Assembly (NCBI GenBank): GCA_035712345.1 | Contig: DASTAY010000045.1 | Span: 124,001 to 188,000, forward strand | Reading direction: 5' to 3' | Length of the DNA stretch: 64,000 nt | From: VRUE01 sp035712345 | GTDB lineage: Bacteria; Actinomycetota; Thermoleophilia; Solirubrobacterales; 70-9 | Shown: positions 1-8,761 of the stretch, piece after piece | How the letters are laid out: every line of letters starts with the position of its first letter | Numbering within the stretch: position 1 is the first letter of the stretch | Notes under the pieces: model-generated | Database searches by the model: none | What the model saw: the letters and a program-made list of their open reading frames with translations, nothing else | Told to the model about the DNA's origin: nothing | Position numbers and translations under genes: made by a program

Positions 1-153
1 TTCTCGCTGGAGACGCTGCGCGACGCCTACGCCATGCGCCGCCTCGTCCGCCGCGGCGTCCCCATCCACACCCCCACCTACGAGGTCGAAGGCCACCTCA
101 TCTGGGGCGCCACCGCCCGCATCCTCGGCGACCTGCTCGAACGCCTCGGCTAG
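1..153 (+). CDS. NUDIX hydrolase, C-terminal fragment (CoA pyrophosphatase-like)
   Basis: Only the last 50 codons lie in the window, so the start and the Nudix box are outside it. The visible end reads ...EVEGHLIWGATARILGDLLERLG, which matches the C-terminal signature of NudL/CoAse-type Nudix hydrolases, enzymes that hydrolyse CoA and related diphosphates. The identification rests on this tail alone. The TAG stop overlaps the stop codon of the convergent peroxiredoxin gene: the four bases CTAG at 150-153 end both genes. Confidence 0.6.
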   Translation, partial: FSLETLRDAYAMRRLVRRGVPIHTPTYEVEGHLIWGATARILGDLLERLG

Positions 154-818
154 GAGGACTTCTCCGGCTGGGGGACGATGCGGATGTAGGGCCGCGGCTC
201 TTCCCAACCGTCGGGGTAGATCTCCTTGGCTTCCTCGTTGGAGACCGATCCGCCGATGATCACGTCGTCGCCCTGCTGCCACTGCGCGGGGGTCGAGACT
301 TTGTGTTCGGCCGTGAGCTGGAGCGAGTCGACCACGCGCAGCACCTCGTCGAAGTTGCGCCCGGTGGACATCGGGTAGACGAGGATGAGTTTGATCTTCT
401 TGTCGGGACCGATGACGAAGACGTTGCGCACGGTCTGGTTGTCGACCGGGGTGCGGTCGGCGGCGCTTCCCGAGACATCGGCCGGCAGCATCCCGTAGAG
501 CTTGGCGACGTTGAAGTCGGCGTCGCTGATGATCGGGTAGTTGGGCGCGGTGCCCTGGGTCTCCTCGATGTCCTTCGACCAATCCTCGTGCTTGTCGAGC
601 GGGTCGACCGAGAGGCCGATGATCTTCACGCCGCGCTTCGCGAACTCGGGCTCGATGCTCGCCATGTAGCCGAGCTCGGTCGTGCAGACCGGGGTGAAGT
701 CTTTCGGGTGCGAGAACAGCACCGCCCACGAGTCGCCGATCCAGTCGTGGAACTTGATCCGGCCCTCGGTCGTCTCGGCCTCGAAATCGGGTGCTACGTC
801 ACCAAGCTGCAGGGCCAT
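150..818 (-). CDS. 1-Cys peroxiredoxin (Prx6 family)
   Basis: 222 residues. This is a thiol peroxidase that reduces hydrogen peroxide and organic hydroperoxides in the cytoplasm. The active-site block HPKDFTPVCTTE places the peroxidatic cysteine at C45, inside the family motif PxxxTxxC. There is no other cysteine in the protein, so it must be a 1-Cys enzyme that depends on an outside thiol for recycling. Length and the long C-terminal arm (WEEPRPYIRIVPQP) fit the Prx6 subfamily. A good Shine-Dalgarno stretch (GAGAGGAG) lies about 7 bases before the ATG. trxB lies about 8 kb away; no operon link is seen. Confidence 0.93.
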   Translation of the reverse strand: MALQLGDVAPDFEAETTEGRIKFHDWIGDSWAVLFSHPKDFTPVCTTELGYMASIEPEFAKRGVKIIGLSVDPLDKHEDWSKDIEETQGTAPNYPIISDADFNVAKLYGMLPADVSGSAADRTPVDNQTVRNVFVIGPDKKIKLILVYPMSTGRNFDEVLRVVDSLQLTAEHKVSTPAQWQQGDDVIIGGSVSNEEAKEIYPDGWEEPRPYIRIVPQPEKSS

Positions 819-891
819 GTGCCGCTCCTCTCACTCGCTTCGGCATTTACCGGAATTCCAATCGGAGTTTAGAGATATGGCCATGCCGGGC

Positions 892-1401
892 TCACTCGAG
901 CAGGTTCACGATCCCGCCCGTCGCCGCGTCCAGCCAGACCCCCATCGGGTCGCTCCAGGTCTCCTCGTCGCGGGGATCGACGAGCAGGCAGGAGACCGGG
1001 ATGTTCCAGGTTTCCGACGCCGCCTCGACCGCCTCCTTGCCGCGCGCCAACAGGATCGGGTCGACGCTGCCCCGGCCGTCGTAGACGAAACCGCGCACCG
1101 GCGTTTCGACGAGCCGCTCGAGCACCCGGTCGAGGCCCGGGCCGTGCAGCGCCGAGAGCTCCTCCTCGCTGCCCTCCGCCGAGCCGAGCAGCCAGACGAC
1201 GACGCTGACGTCGCCGACCAGCTCGAGCACCGATCCCGGTTCGGCCGGATCGGCGAGCGCCGGCTCGATCCCGGCCTGGTCGATCAGCGCCATCCCTTCC
1301 CTGTGGCGGCTCGTCCCGCGCACCTGCCAGCCCTTGGCGAGCAGGCGCCCGCCGACCGACCGCCCGCGGCAGCCACAGCCGACGATCAGCGCTCGCGCCA
1401 C
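892..1401 (-). CDS. NAD(P)-binding Rossmann-fold protein, epimerase-like
   Basis: 169 residues from a GTG start. The start was chosen because the Rossmann motif (ALIVGCGCRGRSVGG) follows at once and GAGGA sits 7 bases upstream at 1409-1413; longer reading in this frame would run into the upstream gene. The protein has the beta-alpha-beta nucleotide-binding start, a hydrophobic VVVWLLGS strand and a conserved-looking YDGRGSV block, like short atypical NAD-dependent epimerases that lack the catalytic YxxxK. Substrate is unknown. It is probably co-transcribed with the membrane protein gene 10 bases upstream. Confidence 0.65.
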   Translation of the reverse strand: MARALIVGCGCRGRSVGGRLLAKGWQVRGTSRHREGMALIDQAGIEPALADPAEPGSVLELVGDVSVVVWLLGSAEGSEEELSALHGPGLDRVLERLVETPVRGFVYDGRGSVDPILLARGKEAVEAASETWNIPVSCLLVDPRDEETWSDPMGVWLDAATGGIVNLLE

Positions 1402-1411
1402 CCGCTCGTCC

Positions 1412-1702
1412 TCACGTTTCGAAGGGGCCGCCGCGCCGCAACCGCTCCAGCTCCTCCGCTTCGACCTCGGCGCGCAGCGTGCGCTCGTCGACCTCGGGGG
1501 CGCCACGGCGGCGGCGCATCTCGTTCTGCGCCTCGAGCATCTGACGCACGTCGTCGATCTCGTTCTGCGCCTCGACTTCGGGGCTGCGGGTCGGCTTCCA
1601 ATCGACCAGGTCGGCGGTGCTGCCCTGGTAGAAGTGGCCGATCACCAGCAGCACACCGATGATCAGCGCCAGCATCACCACGGTCAGCAGCGCGAAACCC
1701 AT
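1412..1702 (-). CDS. small single-pass membrane protein, function unknown
   Basis: 96 residues. The N-terminus is one strong membrane helix (ALLTVVMLALIIGVLLVIGHFY, roughly residues 4-25). It is followed by a charged, glutamate- and arginine-rich tail likely to form a helix or coiled coil (EIDDVRQMLEAQNEMRRRRG...). I recognise no family. It is the first gene of a probable two-gene unit with the Rossmann protein. It is divergent from the thiolase gene, with only 38 bases between the two start codons, so the two promoters must overlap. Confidence 0.7.
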   Translation of the reverse strand: MGFALLTVVMLALIIGVLLVIGHFYQGSTADLVDWKPTRSPEVEAQNEIDDVRQMLEAQNEMRRRRGAPEVDERTLRAEVEAEELERLRRGGPFET

Positions 1703-1740
1703 GCAGATGAGGATACGGGCGAGCGCCCGCTTCCCCTTTA

Positions 1741-2952
<1,212 letters not shown>

Positions 2953-2956
2953 AGCC

Positions 2957-3000
2957 TCCGGTGCGCCTTTTGGCTCCATATGGGCAAAAGGCGCACCGGA
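2957..3000. repeat. perfect 16-bp inverted repeat (hairpin) after the thiolase gene
   Basis: The arms TCCGGTGCGCCTTTTG (2957-2972) and CAAAAGGCGCACCGGA (2985-3000) are exact complements around a 12-base loop that itself contains CCATATGG. It starts 5 bases after the thiolase stop and ends 28 bases before the next start. It could work as a terminator, but there is no T-run after it, and its design matches other long perfect hairpins in the window. Confidence 0.85.
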
Positions 3001-3027
3001 ACGGATGGTTAGTAGCCTCGCCAGCCG

Positions 3028-3819
3028 ATGACTGAGGCGCTTAGGGAGCTGGCGAGCGTGGACGGGACGGTGACGCCGACCGCAGAGGCGACGCTGCCGA
3101 TGAAGGACGACGGCCTCTACCGGGGCGACGGGGCCTTCGAGGTGATCCGGCTCTACGACGGCCGGCCCTTCGCCCTCGGCGATCACATCGACCGGCTCGA
3201 GCGCTCGGCCCGGGCGATCGAGCTCGAGTTCGACCGCGCCGCCCTGGAGCGCGAGATCGAGTCGCTGGTCGGCGCCGCCGGAGGGCCCGACGCGCAGCTG
3301 CGCCTGATCGTCACCCGCGCCGGGCGCCGCATCGCCGCGATCGAGCCGGTCCCCGATCACGCCGAGACGCTGCGGGTGGCCACCGTCACCTACAGCCCGA
3401 CCGTGATCCTCAACGGCGTCAAGTCGCTCTCCTATGCGGCCAACATGCAGTCGACCCGGCTGGCGAAATCCCAGGGGGCGGACGAGGCGATCCTCGTAAA
3501 GCCGGACGGCACGGTGCTCGAGCCGCCGACCTCCTCGGTCTTCTGGGTCTCGCCCCAGGGCGGCCTGCGCACCCCGGCGCTCGACGTCGGCGTGCTCGAG
3601 TCGATCACCCGCGACCGCCTGGTCAGGGCACTGGACGTCGAAGAGGGCGCCTGGCCGGTCGCCGACCTGCGCGCCGCCGAGGAGGCCTTCATCGCCTCGA
3701 CCACGCGCGAGGTCCAGGCCGTCGCCATGATCGACGGGCGCGAGCTGCCCGCGGCGCCGGGGCCGCGGACGCGCGAAGCGCAGGAGGCCTTTGCCGCGAC
3801 CCTGGAGCGAGAGCTTTGA
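3028..3819 (+). CDS. class IV PLP-dependent aminotransferase (BCAT / aminodeoxychorismate lyase family)
   Basis: 263 residues, a usual size for fold-type IV enzymes. The PLP lysine is K132 in the block NGVKSLSYAANM. Other family blocks are YRGDGAFEVIRLYDGRPF near the start, DEAILVKPDGTVLE, and the ESITRDRL helix. The fold is shared by branched-chain aminotransferases, D-amino acid transaminases and aminodeoxychorismate lyase (PabC); the sequence alone does not decide which. It lies between the thiolase and the acyl-CoA dehydrogenase, so a role in branched-chain amino acid breakdown feeding acyl-CoA degradation is a reasonable inference. Confidence 0.85.
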   Translation: MTEALRELASVDGTVTPTAEATLPMKDDGLYRGDGAFEVIRLYDGRPFALGDHIDRLERSARAIELEFDRAALEREIESLVGAAGGPDAQLRLIVTRAGRRIAAIEPVPDHAETLRVATVTYSPTVILNGVKSLSYAANMQSTRLAKSQGADEAILVKPDGTVLEPPTSSVFWVSPQGGLRTPALDVGVLESITRDRLVRALDVEEGAWPVADLRAAEEAFIASTTREVQAVAMIDGRELPAAPGPRTREAQEAFAATLEREL

Positions 3820-3858
3820 ATCGGATTCAACGGACACAGAAGAGAAAGCGATGGTGAG

Positions 3859-5019
3859 ATGGACTTTCAGCTGACCGACGAGCAGCGCCTGATCTCCGAA
3901 ACGGCGCGCGAATTCGCCGACAAGGAGATCGTCCCGCGGGTCAAGGAGAACGACCGCGCCGCCCGCTTCGACCGCGAGCTGGCGAGCAAGCTGGGCGAGG
4001 TCGGCTACCTCGGCGCCCCCGTCGCCGAGCAGTACGGCGGCCGCGGCCTCGATTACATCGGCTACGGCCTGATCGTCGAGCAGGTCGGCCGCGCCGACTC
4101 CTCGGCCCGCACCGTCGTCTCCGTGCAGACCTCGCTCGTCGCCGGCTCGGTCGAGAAGTGGGGCACGGAGGAGCAGAAGCAGAAGTGGCTGCCGCGGCTC
4201 TGCTCGGGCGAGGCGCTCGGCTGCTTCGGGCTGACCGAGCCCGACACCGGCTCCGACGCCGCCAACCTGCGCACCCGCGCGACCAAGACCGACTCGGGCT
4301 GGTCGATCAGCGGCCAGAAGATGTGGATCTCGCTCGGCAACTTCTCCGAGGTGGCGCTGATCTTCGCCCAGACCGATCCGGAGAAGAAGCACAAGGGCCT
4401 CGCCTGCTTCCTCGTCCCGACCGCGTCAGAGGGCTTCACGACGCAGGAGATCCACGGCAAGCTCGGCCTGCGATCCTCCGACACCGCCGAGCTCTCGCTC
4501 GACAGCGTCGAGGTCGGCGAGGACGCGATGCTGGGCGAGATCGGCGACGGCTTCAAGGTCGCGATGAGCGCGCTCGACAACGGCCGCTACAGCGTCGCCG
4601 CCGGCTGCGTCGGCATCTGCGACGGCTGCGTCGACGCCTCCGTGGCCTACGCCAAGGAGCGCAAGCAGTTCGGCGTGCCGCTCGCCCGCTTCCAGCTCGT
4701 GCAGGAGATGATCGCCGACATGATCGTCAAGCGCGACGCCAGCCGGATGCTCGTCTACCGCGCCGGGGTGCTGAAGGACGAAGGCAAGCCGAACACGACG
4801 GAGACCTCGGTGGCGAAGCTGCACGCGACCGAGGCCGCGGTCGAATGCGCCAACCTGGCGATCCAGGTGCACGGCGGCGCCGGCTACGTCGACGACTACC
4901 CGGTCGAGCGCTACCTGCGCGACGCGCGCGTCACGACCCTCTACGAGGGCACTTCGCAGATCCAGAAGATGATCATCGGCCGCGGCGCGACCGGGATCAA
5001 CGCGATGACTCCCCTATGA
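3859..5019 (+). CDS. acyl-CoA dehydrogenase
   Basis: 386 residues, full length for the short/medium-chain family. It is an FAD enzyme introducing the alpha-beta double bond into acyl-CoA. It has the N-terminal helical domain (DFQLTDEQRLISETAREFADKE), the FAD and substrate strand domain (CFGLTEPDTGSDAANL, then WISLGNFSEVALIFAQ) and the C-terminal helical domain. The catalytic base is E363 in LYEGTSQIQ, the position used by butyryl- and medium-chain-type enzymes. The start is 40 bases after the aminotransferase stop. Next are the hydratase and 3-hydroxyacyl-CoA dehydrogenase of the same pathway. Confidence 0.95.
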   Translation: MDFQLTDEQRLISETAREFADKEIVPRVKENDRAARFDRELASKLGEVGYLGAPVAEQYGGRGLDYIGYGLIVEQVGRADSSARTVVSVQTSLVAGSVEKWGTEEQKQKWLPRLCSGEALGCFGLTEPDTGSDAANLRTRATKTDSGWSISGQKMWISLGNFSEVALIFAQTDPEKKHKGLACFLVPTASEGFTTQEIHGKLGLRSSDTAELSLDSVEVGEDAMLGEIGDGFKVAMSALDNGRYSVAAGCVGICDGCVDASVAYAKERKQFGVPLARFQLVQEMIADMIVKRDASRMLVYRAGVLKDEGKPNTTETSVAKLHATEAAVECANLAIQVHGGAGYVDDYPVERYLRDARVTTLYEGTSQIQKMIIGRGATGINAMTPL

Positions 5020-5069
5020 GCCGAGCGAGCAAGCATCCATATCTGATTCTTTGCGCCGCGAGCGAGGCG
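5020..5069 (+). repeat. R3 leader element, copy 1 (upstream of enoyl-CoA hydratase)
   Basis: A 50-base stretch that fills the gap between the acyl-CoA dehydrogenase stop and the hydratase start. It recurs at 31626-31675 on the minus strand with 48 of 50 bases the same by my count, and in diverged form at 23335-23380 on the minus strand. The core reads CATCCATATCTGATTCT, flanked by GAGCGAGC-type direct repeats. In all three cases it points toward, and lies within about 35 bases of, a start codon. Confidence 0.8.
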
Positions 5070-5070
5070 A

Positions 5071-5862
5071 ATGCTTGATGCGGGGGCCGCATTGCCCGAT
5101 CTAGTCCAGACTTCGCGCGACGGACACGTCGCGCTGCTGCGCCTCAACCGGCCCGAGGCGCGCAACGCCCTCTCGCCCGAGGTGATGGAGACGCTCGCCG
5201 CCGAGCTGGAGCGGCTCGACCCCGATCCCGAGGTGCGCTGCGCCGTCATCGCCGGCTCCGAGAAGGTCTTCGCCGCCGGCGCCGACATCAAGGCGATGGC
5301 CGAGCGCAGCTTCGCCGAGGCGCTGCGCCATCCGGCCGCGTCCTTCTGGCGCCGGCTCGCGGCGATCAAGACCCCGATGGTCGCGGCGGTGTCCGGCTAT
5401 GCGCTCGGCGGCGGCTGTGAGCTGGCGCTCGCCTGCGACATGATCGTCGCCTCGTACACCGCGGTCTTCGGCCAGCCGGAGATCCAGCTCGGGATCATCC
5501 CCGGGGGCGGCGGCACGCAGCGCCTCGCCCGCGTGATCGGCAAGCAGCGGACGATGGAGCTGGTGCTCACGGGCCGGCGCTTCGACGCCCAGGAGGCGCT
5601 CCAGCTCGGCCTGGTGAACCAGGTCGTCGACGCCGGGCGCTGGCTGGAGGCCGCGCTGGAGCTCGCCCGCACCGTCGCCGAGCGGCCCCCGATCGCCACC
5701 CGTCTCGGCAAGCAGGCGGTGCTCGGCGCCGAGGAGACCACGCTGGCGGCCGGGCTGGAGAACGAGCGCCGCCTCTACGAGCTGGCGATGGCGACCGAGG
5801 ACCGGGTCGAGGGCATGAAGGCCTTCCTGGAGAAGCGCGAGCCGGGGTTCGAGGGAAGGTGA
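5071..5862 (+). CDS. enoyl-CoA hydratase/isomerase family protein
   Basis: 263 residues. It adds water across the double bond of 2-enoyl-CoA (crotonase fold). The oxyanion-hole blocks are AAGADIKAMAE and SGYALGGGCELALACD. The two catalytic glutamates of true hydratases are present at E117 (GGGCE) and E137 (FGQPEIQLGIIPGGGG), so hydratase activity is favoured over isomerase-only activity. The C-terminal helices (KAFLEKREPGFEGR) end normally. The next gene overlaps its stop by GTGA, so the two are translationally coupled. The R3 element lies directly before its ATG. Confidence 0.94.
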   Translation: MLDAGAALPDLVQTSRDGHVALLRLNRPEARNALSPEVMETLAAELERLDPDPEVRCAVIAGSEKVFAAGADIKAMAERSFAEALRHPAASFWRRLAAIKTPMVAAVSGYALGGGCELALACDMIVASYTAVFGQPEIQLGIIPGGGGTQRLARVIGKQRTMELVLTGRRFDAQEALQLGLVNQVVDAGRWLEAALELARTVAERPPIATRLGKQAVLGAEETTLAAGLENERRLYELAMATEDRVEGMKAFLEKREPGFEGR

Positions 5863-7079
5863 GCGCCGAGGTGGGCCGGGTCGGCGTCGTCGGCGCCGGC
5901 ACGATGGGCGCCGGGATCGCCCAGATCGCCGCGCTGGGCGGCTATGAGACGCGCCTGCACGACCCCGTCCCCGCGGCGCTCGAGGCGGGCGTCGAGCGGC
6001 TGCACGCAAGCCTCACGAAAGGCGCCCAGAAGGGTCGCTGGAGCGAGGACGAGGCAGAGTCCGCGAGCGCCCGGATCGGCGCCGCGGCGAGCCTCGCCGA
6101 CCTCGCCGAGTGCGACCTCGTGGTCGAGGCGGCGCCCGAGGACCTCGAGCTGAAGCGCAAGCTCTTCAGCTCCCTCGCCGAGACCTGCGGGCCGAAGGCG
6201 ATTCTCGCCAGCAACACCTCCTCGCTGCCGGTGAGCGCGATCGCCGCCGAGGTCCCCCACCCCGAGCGCGTCGTCGGCATGCACTTCTTCAACCCGCCGG
6301 CGCTGATGAAGCTGGTCGAGGTGGTCGCCACCGAGCGCTCGGCCGAGGACGCGCTCGAGGCGACCGCCGAGGTCGGCCGCCGCATGGGCCGCACGCCGAT
6401 CCGGGCCAAGGACAGTCCCGGCTTCATCGCCAACCGGCTCGCCCGCCCCTTCAGCCTCGAGTCGCTGCGGATGCTCGCGCAGGGCGTCGCCGACGCGCCG
6501 ACGATCGACCGCATCGTCCGCCTCGGCGGCGGCTTCCGCATGGGCCCGTTCGAGCTGATCGACCTGATCGGGCTCGACGTCAACCTCAGCGTCGCCCGCT
6601 CCTTCTACAGGCAGGGCGGCGAGCCCGAGCGCTGGCGGCCGAGCCCGATCCAGGAGGAGCTGGTCGCCGCGGGGCGCCTTGGCCGCAAGTCGGGTTGCGG
6701 CTTCTACAGCTACGACGACGCCCCCCACCCCGCTGCCGTCGTTCCTTTCACCCCCCATGCGGGAAAAGGGGACCACGGAACGGAGCCGACCCTCGACCCG
6801 GCGGCGCTGGCGCAAATCGACCCGGCGGCAGAGGCAGTACTGCCCCGCCTCTTCGCCCAGATCGCCAACGAGGCGGCCTTCGCCCTGGACGAGGAGGTCG
6901 GCTCGCCCGCCGACGTGGACACGGCGATGCGGCTGGGATTCAACTGGCCGCGCGGGCCGCTCGAGCTGACCGAGCTGATCGGCGTCGAGCGCGCGGCGCG
7001 GCTGCTGGCCGAGCTGCAGGCCGAGCACGGCGACGCGTACCGTCCCGCGCCCCGCCTGACCGCCCCCGGCGGCCCGTGA
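5859..7079 (+). CDS. 3-hydroxyacyl-CoA dehydrogenase with duplicated C-terminal domain
   Basis: 406 residues from a GTG that overlaps the hydratase stop (GTGA). It oxidises 3-hydroxyacyl-CoA with NAD. The N-terminal Rossmann domain has VGVVGAGTMGAGIAQ; the catalytic histidine lies in VVGMHFFNPPALMKLVEV. Two 3HCDH C-terminal domains follow (about residues 185-285, SPGFIANRLARPF..., and about 320-400, ANEAAFALDEEVG...), an arrangement known from PaaH-like enzymes. Between them, residues about 288-315 form a proline- and glycine-rich linker whose DNA (6727-6790) is unusually C- and G-run rich. It completes the beta-oxidation set. Confidence 0.93.
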   Translation: MSAEVGRVGVVGAGTMGAGIAQIAALGGYETRLHDPVPAALEAGVERLHASLTKGAQKGRWSEDEAESASARIGAAASLADLAECDLVVEAAPEDLELKRKLFSSLAETCGPKAILASNTSSLPVSAIAAEVPHPERVVGMHFFNPPALMKLVEVVATERSAEDALEATAEVGRRMGRTPIRAKDSPGFIANRLARPFSLESLRMLAQGVADAPTIDRIVRLGGGFRMGPFELIDLIGLDVNLSVARSFYRQGGEPERWRPSPIQEELVAAGRLGRKSGCGFYSYDDAPHPAAVVPFTPHAGKGDHGTEPTLDPAALAQIDPAAEAVLPRLFAQIANEAAFALDEEVGSPADVDTAMRLGFNWPRGPLELTELIGVERAARLLAELQAEHGDAYRPAPRLTAPGGP

Positions 7080-7127
7080 TCAGCAGCCCGACGCCGCTTT
7101 CCAATCGTCATCCACGCCCGACGGGAC

Positions 7128-7172
7128 CGCCGTAGAGGTTTTCACTGGATACCGGACCAAACCTCTACGGCG
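7128..7172. repeat. R2 hairpin, copy 1
   Basis: The arms CGCCGTAGAGGTTT (7128-7141) and AAACCTCTACGGCG (7159-7172) are perfect complements around 17 bases. The right half, CCGGACCAAACCTCTACGGC, also occurs at 60258-60277. A third relative lies inside glmM at 41322-41358. Here it sits between two convergent genes, and its right arm forms the last codons of the zinc-finger gene, so it could end transcription in both directions. Confidence 0.85.
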
Positions 7173-7443
7173 CCTGCCGGAGGCGGAACATCGCCTCGTC
7201 GACGTAGCACCAGCTCCAGTCCTCGCCCGGCTCGACCGAGCGGATGATCGGATGGCCGGTCTCGGCGTGATGCGCCGTCGCATGCTTGCCCTGGGAGTTG
7301 TCGCAGCAGCCGATGTGGCCGCAGCTCTGGCACATGCGCAGGTGCACCCAGCTCATCCCCAGCTTCAGGCACTCCCGGCAACCCGTCACCTTGGGCGGCG
7401 GCTCGAAGTACTCGACCGAATCGATGTGCGTGCAGGTGGGCAC
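7165..7443 (-). CDS. UBP-type zinc finger domain protein
   Basis: 92 residues, essentially one ZnF-UBP domain. Cysteines and histidines are spaced as expected: C4 and H6, CRECLKLG, MCQSCGHIGCCDNSQGKHATAHHAETGHPI. The family binds several zinc ions; in eukaryotes it recognises the ubiquitin C-terminus, while the role of free-standing bacterial versions is not established. The conserved end WSWCYVDEAMFRL is typical of the bacterial group. It is a stand-alone gene, convergent with the dehydrogenase. Confidence 0.88.
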   Translation of the reverse strand: MPTCTHIDSVEYFEPPPKVTGCRECLKLGMSWVHLRMCQSCGHIGCCDNSQGKHATAHHAETGHPIIRSVEPGEDWSWCYVDEAMFRLRQAP

Positions 7444-7459
7444 CGACTTCGACCTTAGA

Positions 7460-7495
7460 CCATGAGCCCGGCCGCGGCCATGAGCCCGGCCACGG
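7460..7495. repeat. two 18-bp tandem direct repeats
   Basis: Two adjacent copies of CCATGAGCCCGGCCGCGG differing at one base (7460-7477 and 7478-7495). They lie in the gap upstream of the zinc-finger gene and of the divergent coiled-coil gene. A regulatory role is possible but nothing else supports it. Confidence 0.7.
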
Positions 7496-7541
7496 TCATT
7501 TCCTCAGACATTCGTCTACCAAGACAAAGAGTTACACTTTC

Positions 7542-8180
7542 GTGAACCACACGTCACACCTTTCTCCCTACGCTTGGGACATGGAGGCAATGAGGCAAAG
7601 CTGGACAGACGACCGTCTCGACGATCTATCCCACCGGATGGACGAACGCTTCGACCAGGTCGAAGGGCAGATCTCGGACGCCCGCACGGAGATGCGAGCC
7701 ACCGCGAGCGACCTGCGGGCGGAGGTCAAAGAGCTGCACGGCGAGCTCAAGATGACAGGCAAGGAACTCCGGAAGGAGATCACCCGCGTCGAGACAGGGC
7801 TGCGGCAGGAGATCACCGGTGTCGAGACAGGGCTGCGACAGCAGATTGCAGGCGTCGAGACAGGGCTGCGGCAAGAGCTCACCGGCGTCGAGGCGGGGCT
7901 GCGGCAGGAGATCGTCGACATGGGTGCAGGGCTGCGACAGGAGATCACCGGTGTCGAGACAGGGCTGCGACAGGAGATTGCAGGCGTCGAAGCACGCCTC
8001 CGCACCGAGGCAAAGGGACACAGCGCCGAGACCGGGGAACGGTTCGATCGCGCGCATGAGGACATGCGGCAGATGAGCAGCGCGATACTCGACCTGCATC
8101 GGACGATGACCCGAATCGGCTGGTCCGGCGCGTTCACGCTGGTAGCGGCGGTCATCGGCCTGCTGCTCACGCACCTCTGA
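7542..8180 (+). CDS. repeat-built coiled-coil protein with C-terminal membrane anchor
   Basis: 212 residues from GTG 7542; ATG starts at 7581 or 7590 (with GGAGG just before) are possible alternatives. The N-terminal 75 residues are charged and helical. Then come seven 11-residue units of the type GVETGLRQEIT, an 11-mer (hendecad) coiled-coil pattern. A linker and one membrane helix (WSGAFTLVAAVIGLLLTHL) close the protein, so the coil should sit in the cytoplasm anchored by its tail. The shape recalls tail-anchored coiled-coil proteins of the DUF1640 type, but I cannot assign a family. Confidence 0.75.
   Translation: MNHTSHLSPYAWDMEAMRQSWTDDRLDDLSHRMDERFDQVEGQISDARTEMRATASDLRAEVKELHGELKMTGKELRKEITRVETGLRQEITGVETGLRQQIAGVETGLRQELTGVEAGLRQEIVDMGAGLRQEITGVETGLRQEIAGVEARLRTEAKGHSAETGERFDRAHEDMRQMSSAILDLHRTMTRIGWSGAFTLVAAVIGLLLTHL
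7776..8006 (+). repeat. seven tandem 33-bp repeats inside the coiled-coil gene
   Basis: Seven units of 33 bases, each coding for 11 residues. Units 2 and 6 are identical over all 33 bases, and unit 1 differs from them by only a few. This DNA-level identity, above what the protein pattern needs, points to recent duplication or repeat-unit gene conversion. Copy number could differ between strains. Confidence 0.9.
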
Positions 8181-8230
8181 ACGGGCCCGACGGGCGCCTT
8201 GATCGCGGCCTTGGTCGCCCATCTGCAATT

Positions 8231-8722
8231 GTGCTCGCGGTGAACGGTGGAGATGGCAGCGGGGAGCCGATCACCCCGGAGGGGATCGCCGCCCTGCGCG
8301 AGGAAATCGAGCAGCTCGAAGGACCCGCCCGCATGGCGATGGCGGCGCGGATCAAGGTCGCCCGCGAAGAGGGCGACCTCAAGGAGAACGCCGAGTACCA
8401 CATCGCCAAAGAGGACCAGGCCCACCTCGAGACCAAGATCAAACGCCTGCGCGAGCGCCTGCGCACCGCCGTCGTGGTCGAGGCCGACGCCGACGCCGAC
8501 CGCTTCAGCTTCGGCCGCACGGCCGAGGTCCTCGACGAGTCGAAGGGGGCGGTCAACACCTGGACGCTGGTCGGCTCGACCGAGGCCGATCTCGCCGCCG
8601 GACGCCTCTCGGCCGAGTCGCCGATCGGCCGTGCCCTGCTCGACGCGGAGCCCGGCAAGCCGGTCGAGGTCGAGACCCCGCGCGGCACCCGCACCTTCGT
8701 CGTGCAGCGGTTACTCGATTAA
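8231..8722 (+). CDS. greA: transcription elongation factor GreA
   Basis: 163 residues from GTG 8231; a second GTG at 8240 is also possible. GreA enters the secondary channel of RNA polymerase and stimulates cleavage of backtracked RNA. The N-terminal coiled coil carries the tip motif EEGDLKENAEYHIAKEDQ with the acidic D and E needed for cleavage. The C-terminal FKBP-like domain follows (TWTLVGSTEADLAAGRLSAESPIGRALLDAEPGKPVEVETP). Length and domain order are standard. It is convergent with trxB. Confidence 0.95.
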   Translation: MLAVNGGDGSGEPITPEGIAALREEIEQLEGPARMAMAARIKVAREEGDLKENAEYHIAKEDQAHLETKIKRLRERLRTAVVVEADADADRFSFGRTAEVLDESKGAVNTWTLVGSTEADLAAGRLSAESPIGRALLDAEPGKPVEVETPRGTRTFVVQRLLD

Positions 8723-8727
8723 GCCCT

Positions 8728-8760
8728 GGCCAAGCAGATCAAGGACGCCGAGGTGCGCCG
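8728..8760 (-). repeat. possible shortened R4 element after trxB
   Basis: This 33-base stretch begins CAAGCAGATC and ends CCGAGGTGCGCCG, close to the head (CAAGCAGGTC) and tail (CCGAGATGCGCCG) of the two 89-bp R4 elements. The middle is missing. Like those, it ends directly beside the stop codon of a minus-strand gene (trxB). It may be an internal deletion or chance similarity. Confidence 0.35.
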
Positions 8761-8761
8761 G

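Noticed and set aside
6727..6790. Possible palindromic element inside the 3-hydroxyacyl-CoA dehydrogenase gene
   Set aside because: C- and G-runs suggest pairing (CACCCCCCATGCGGG), but the arms are imperfect and no second copy was seen; it could be just a Pro/Gly-rich linker.
7776..8006. CRISPR-like array
   Set aside because: Units are contiguous 33-bp repeats with no unique spacers and keep an 11-residue coding pattern; they are a coding tandem repeat.
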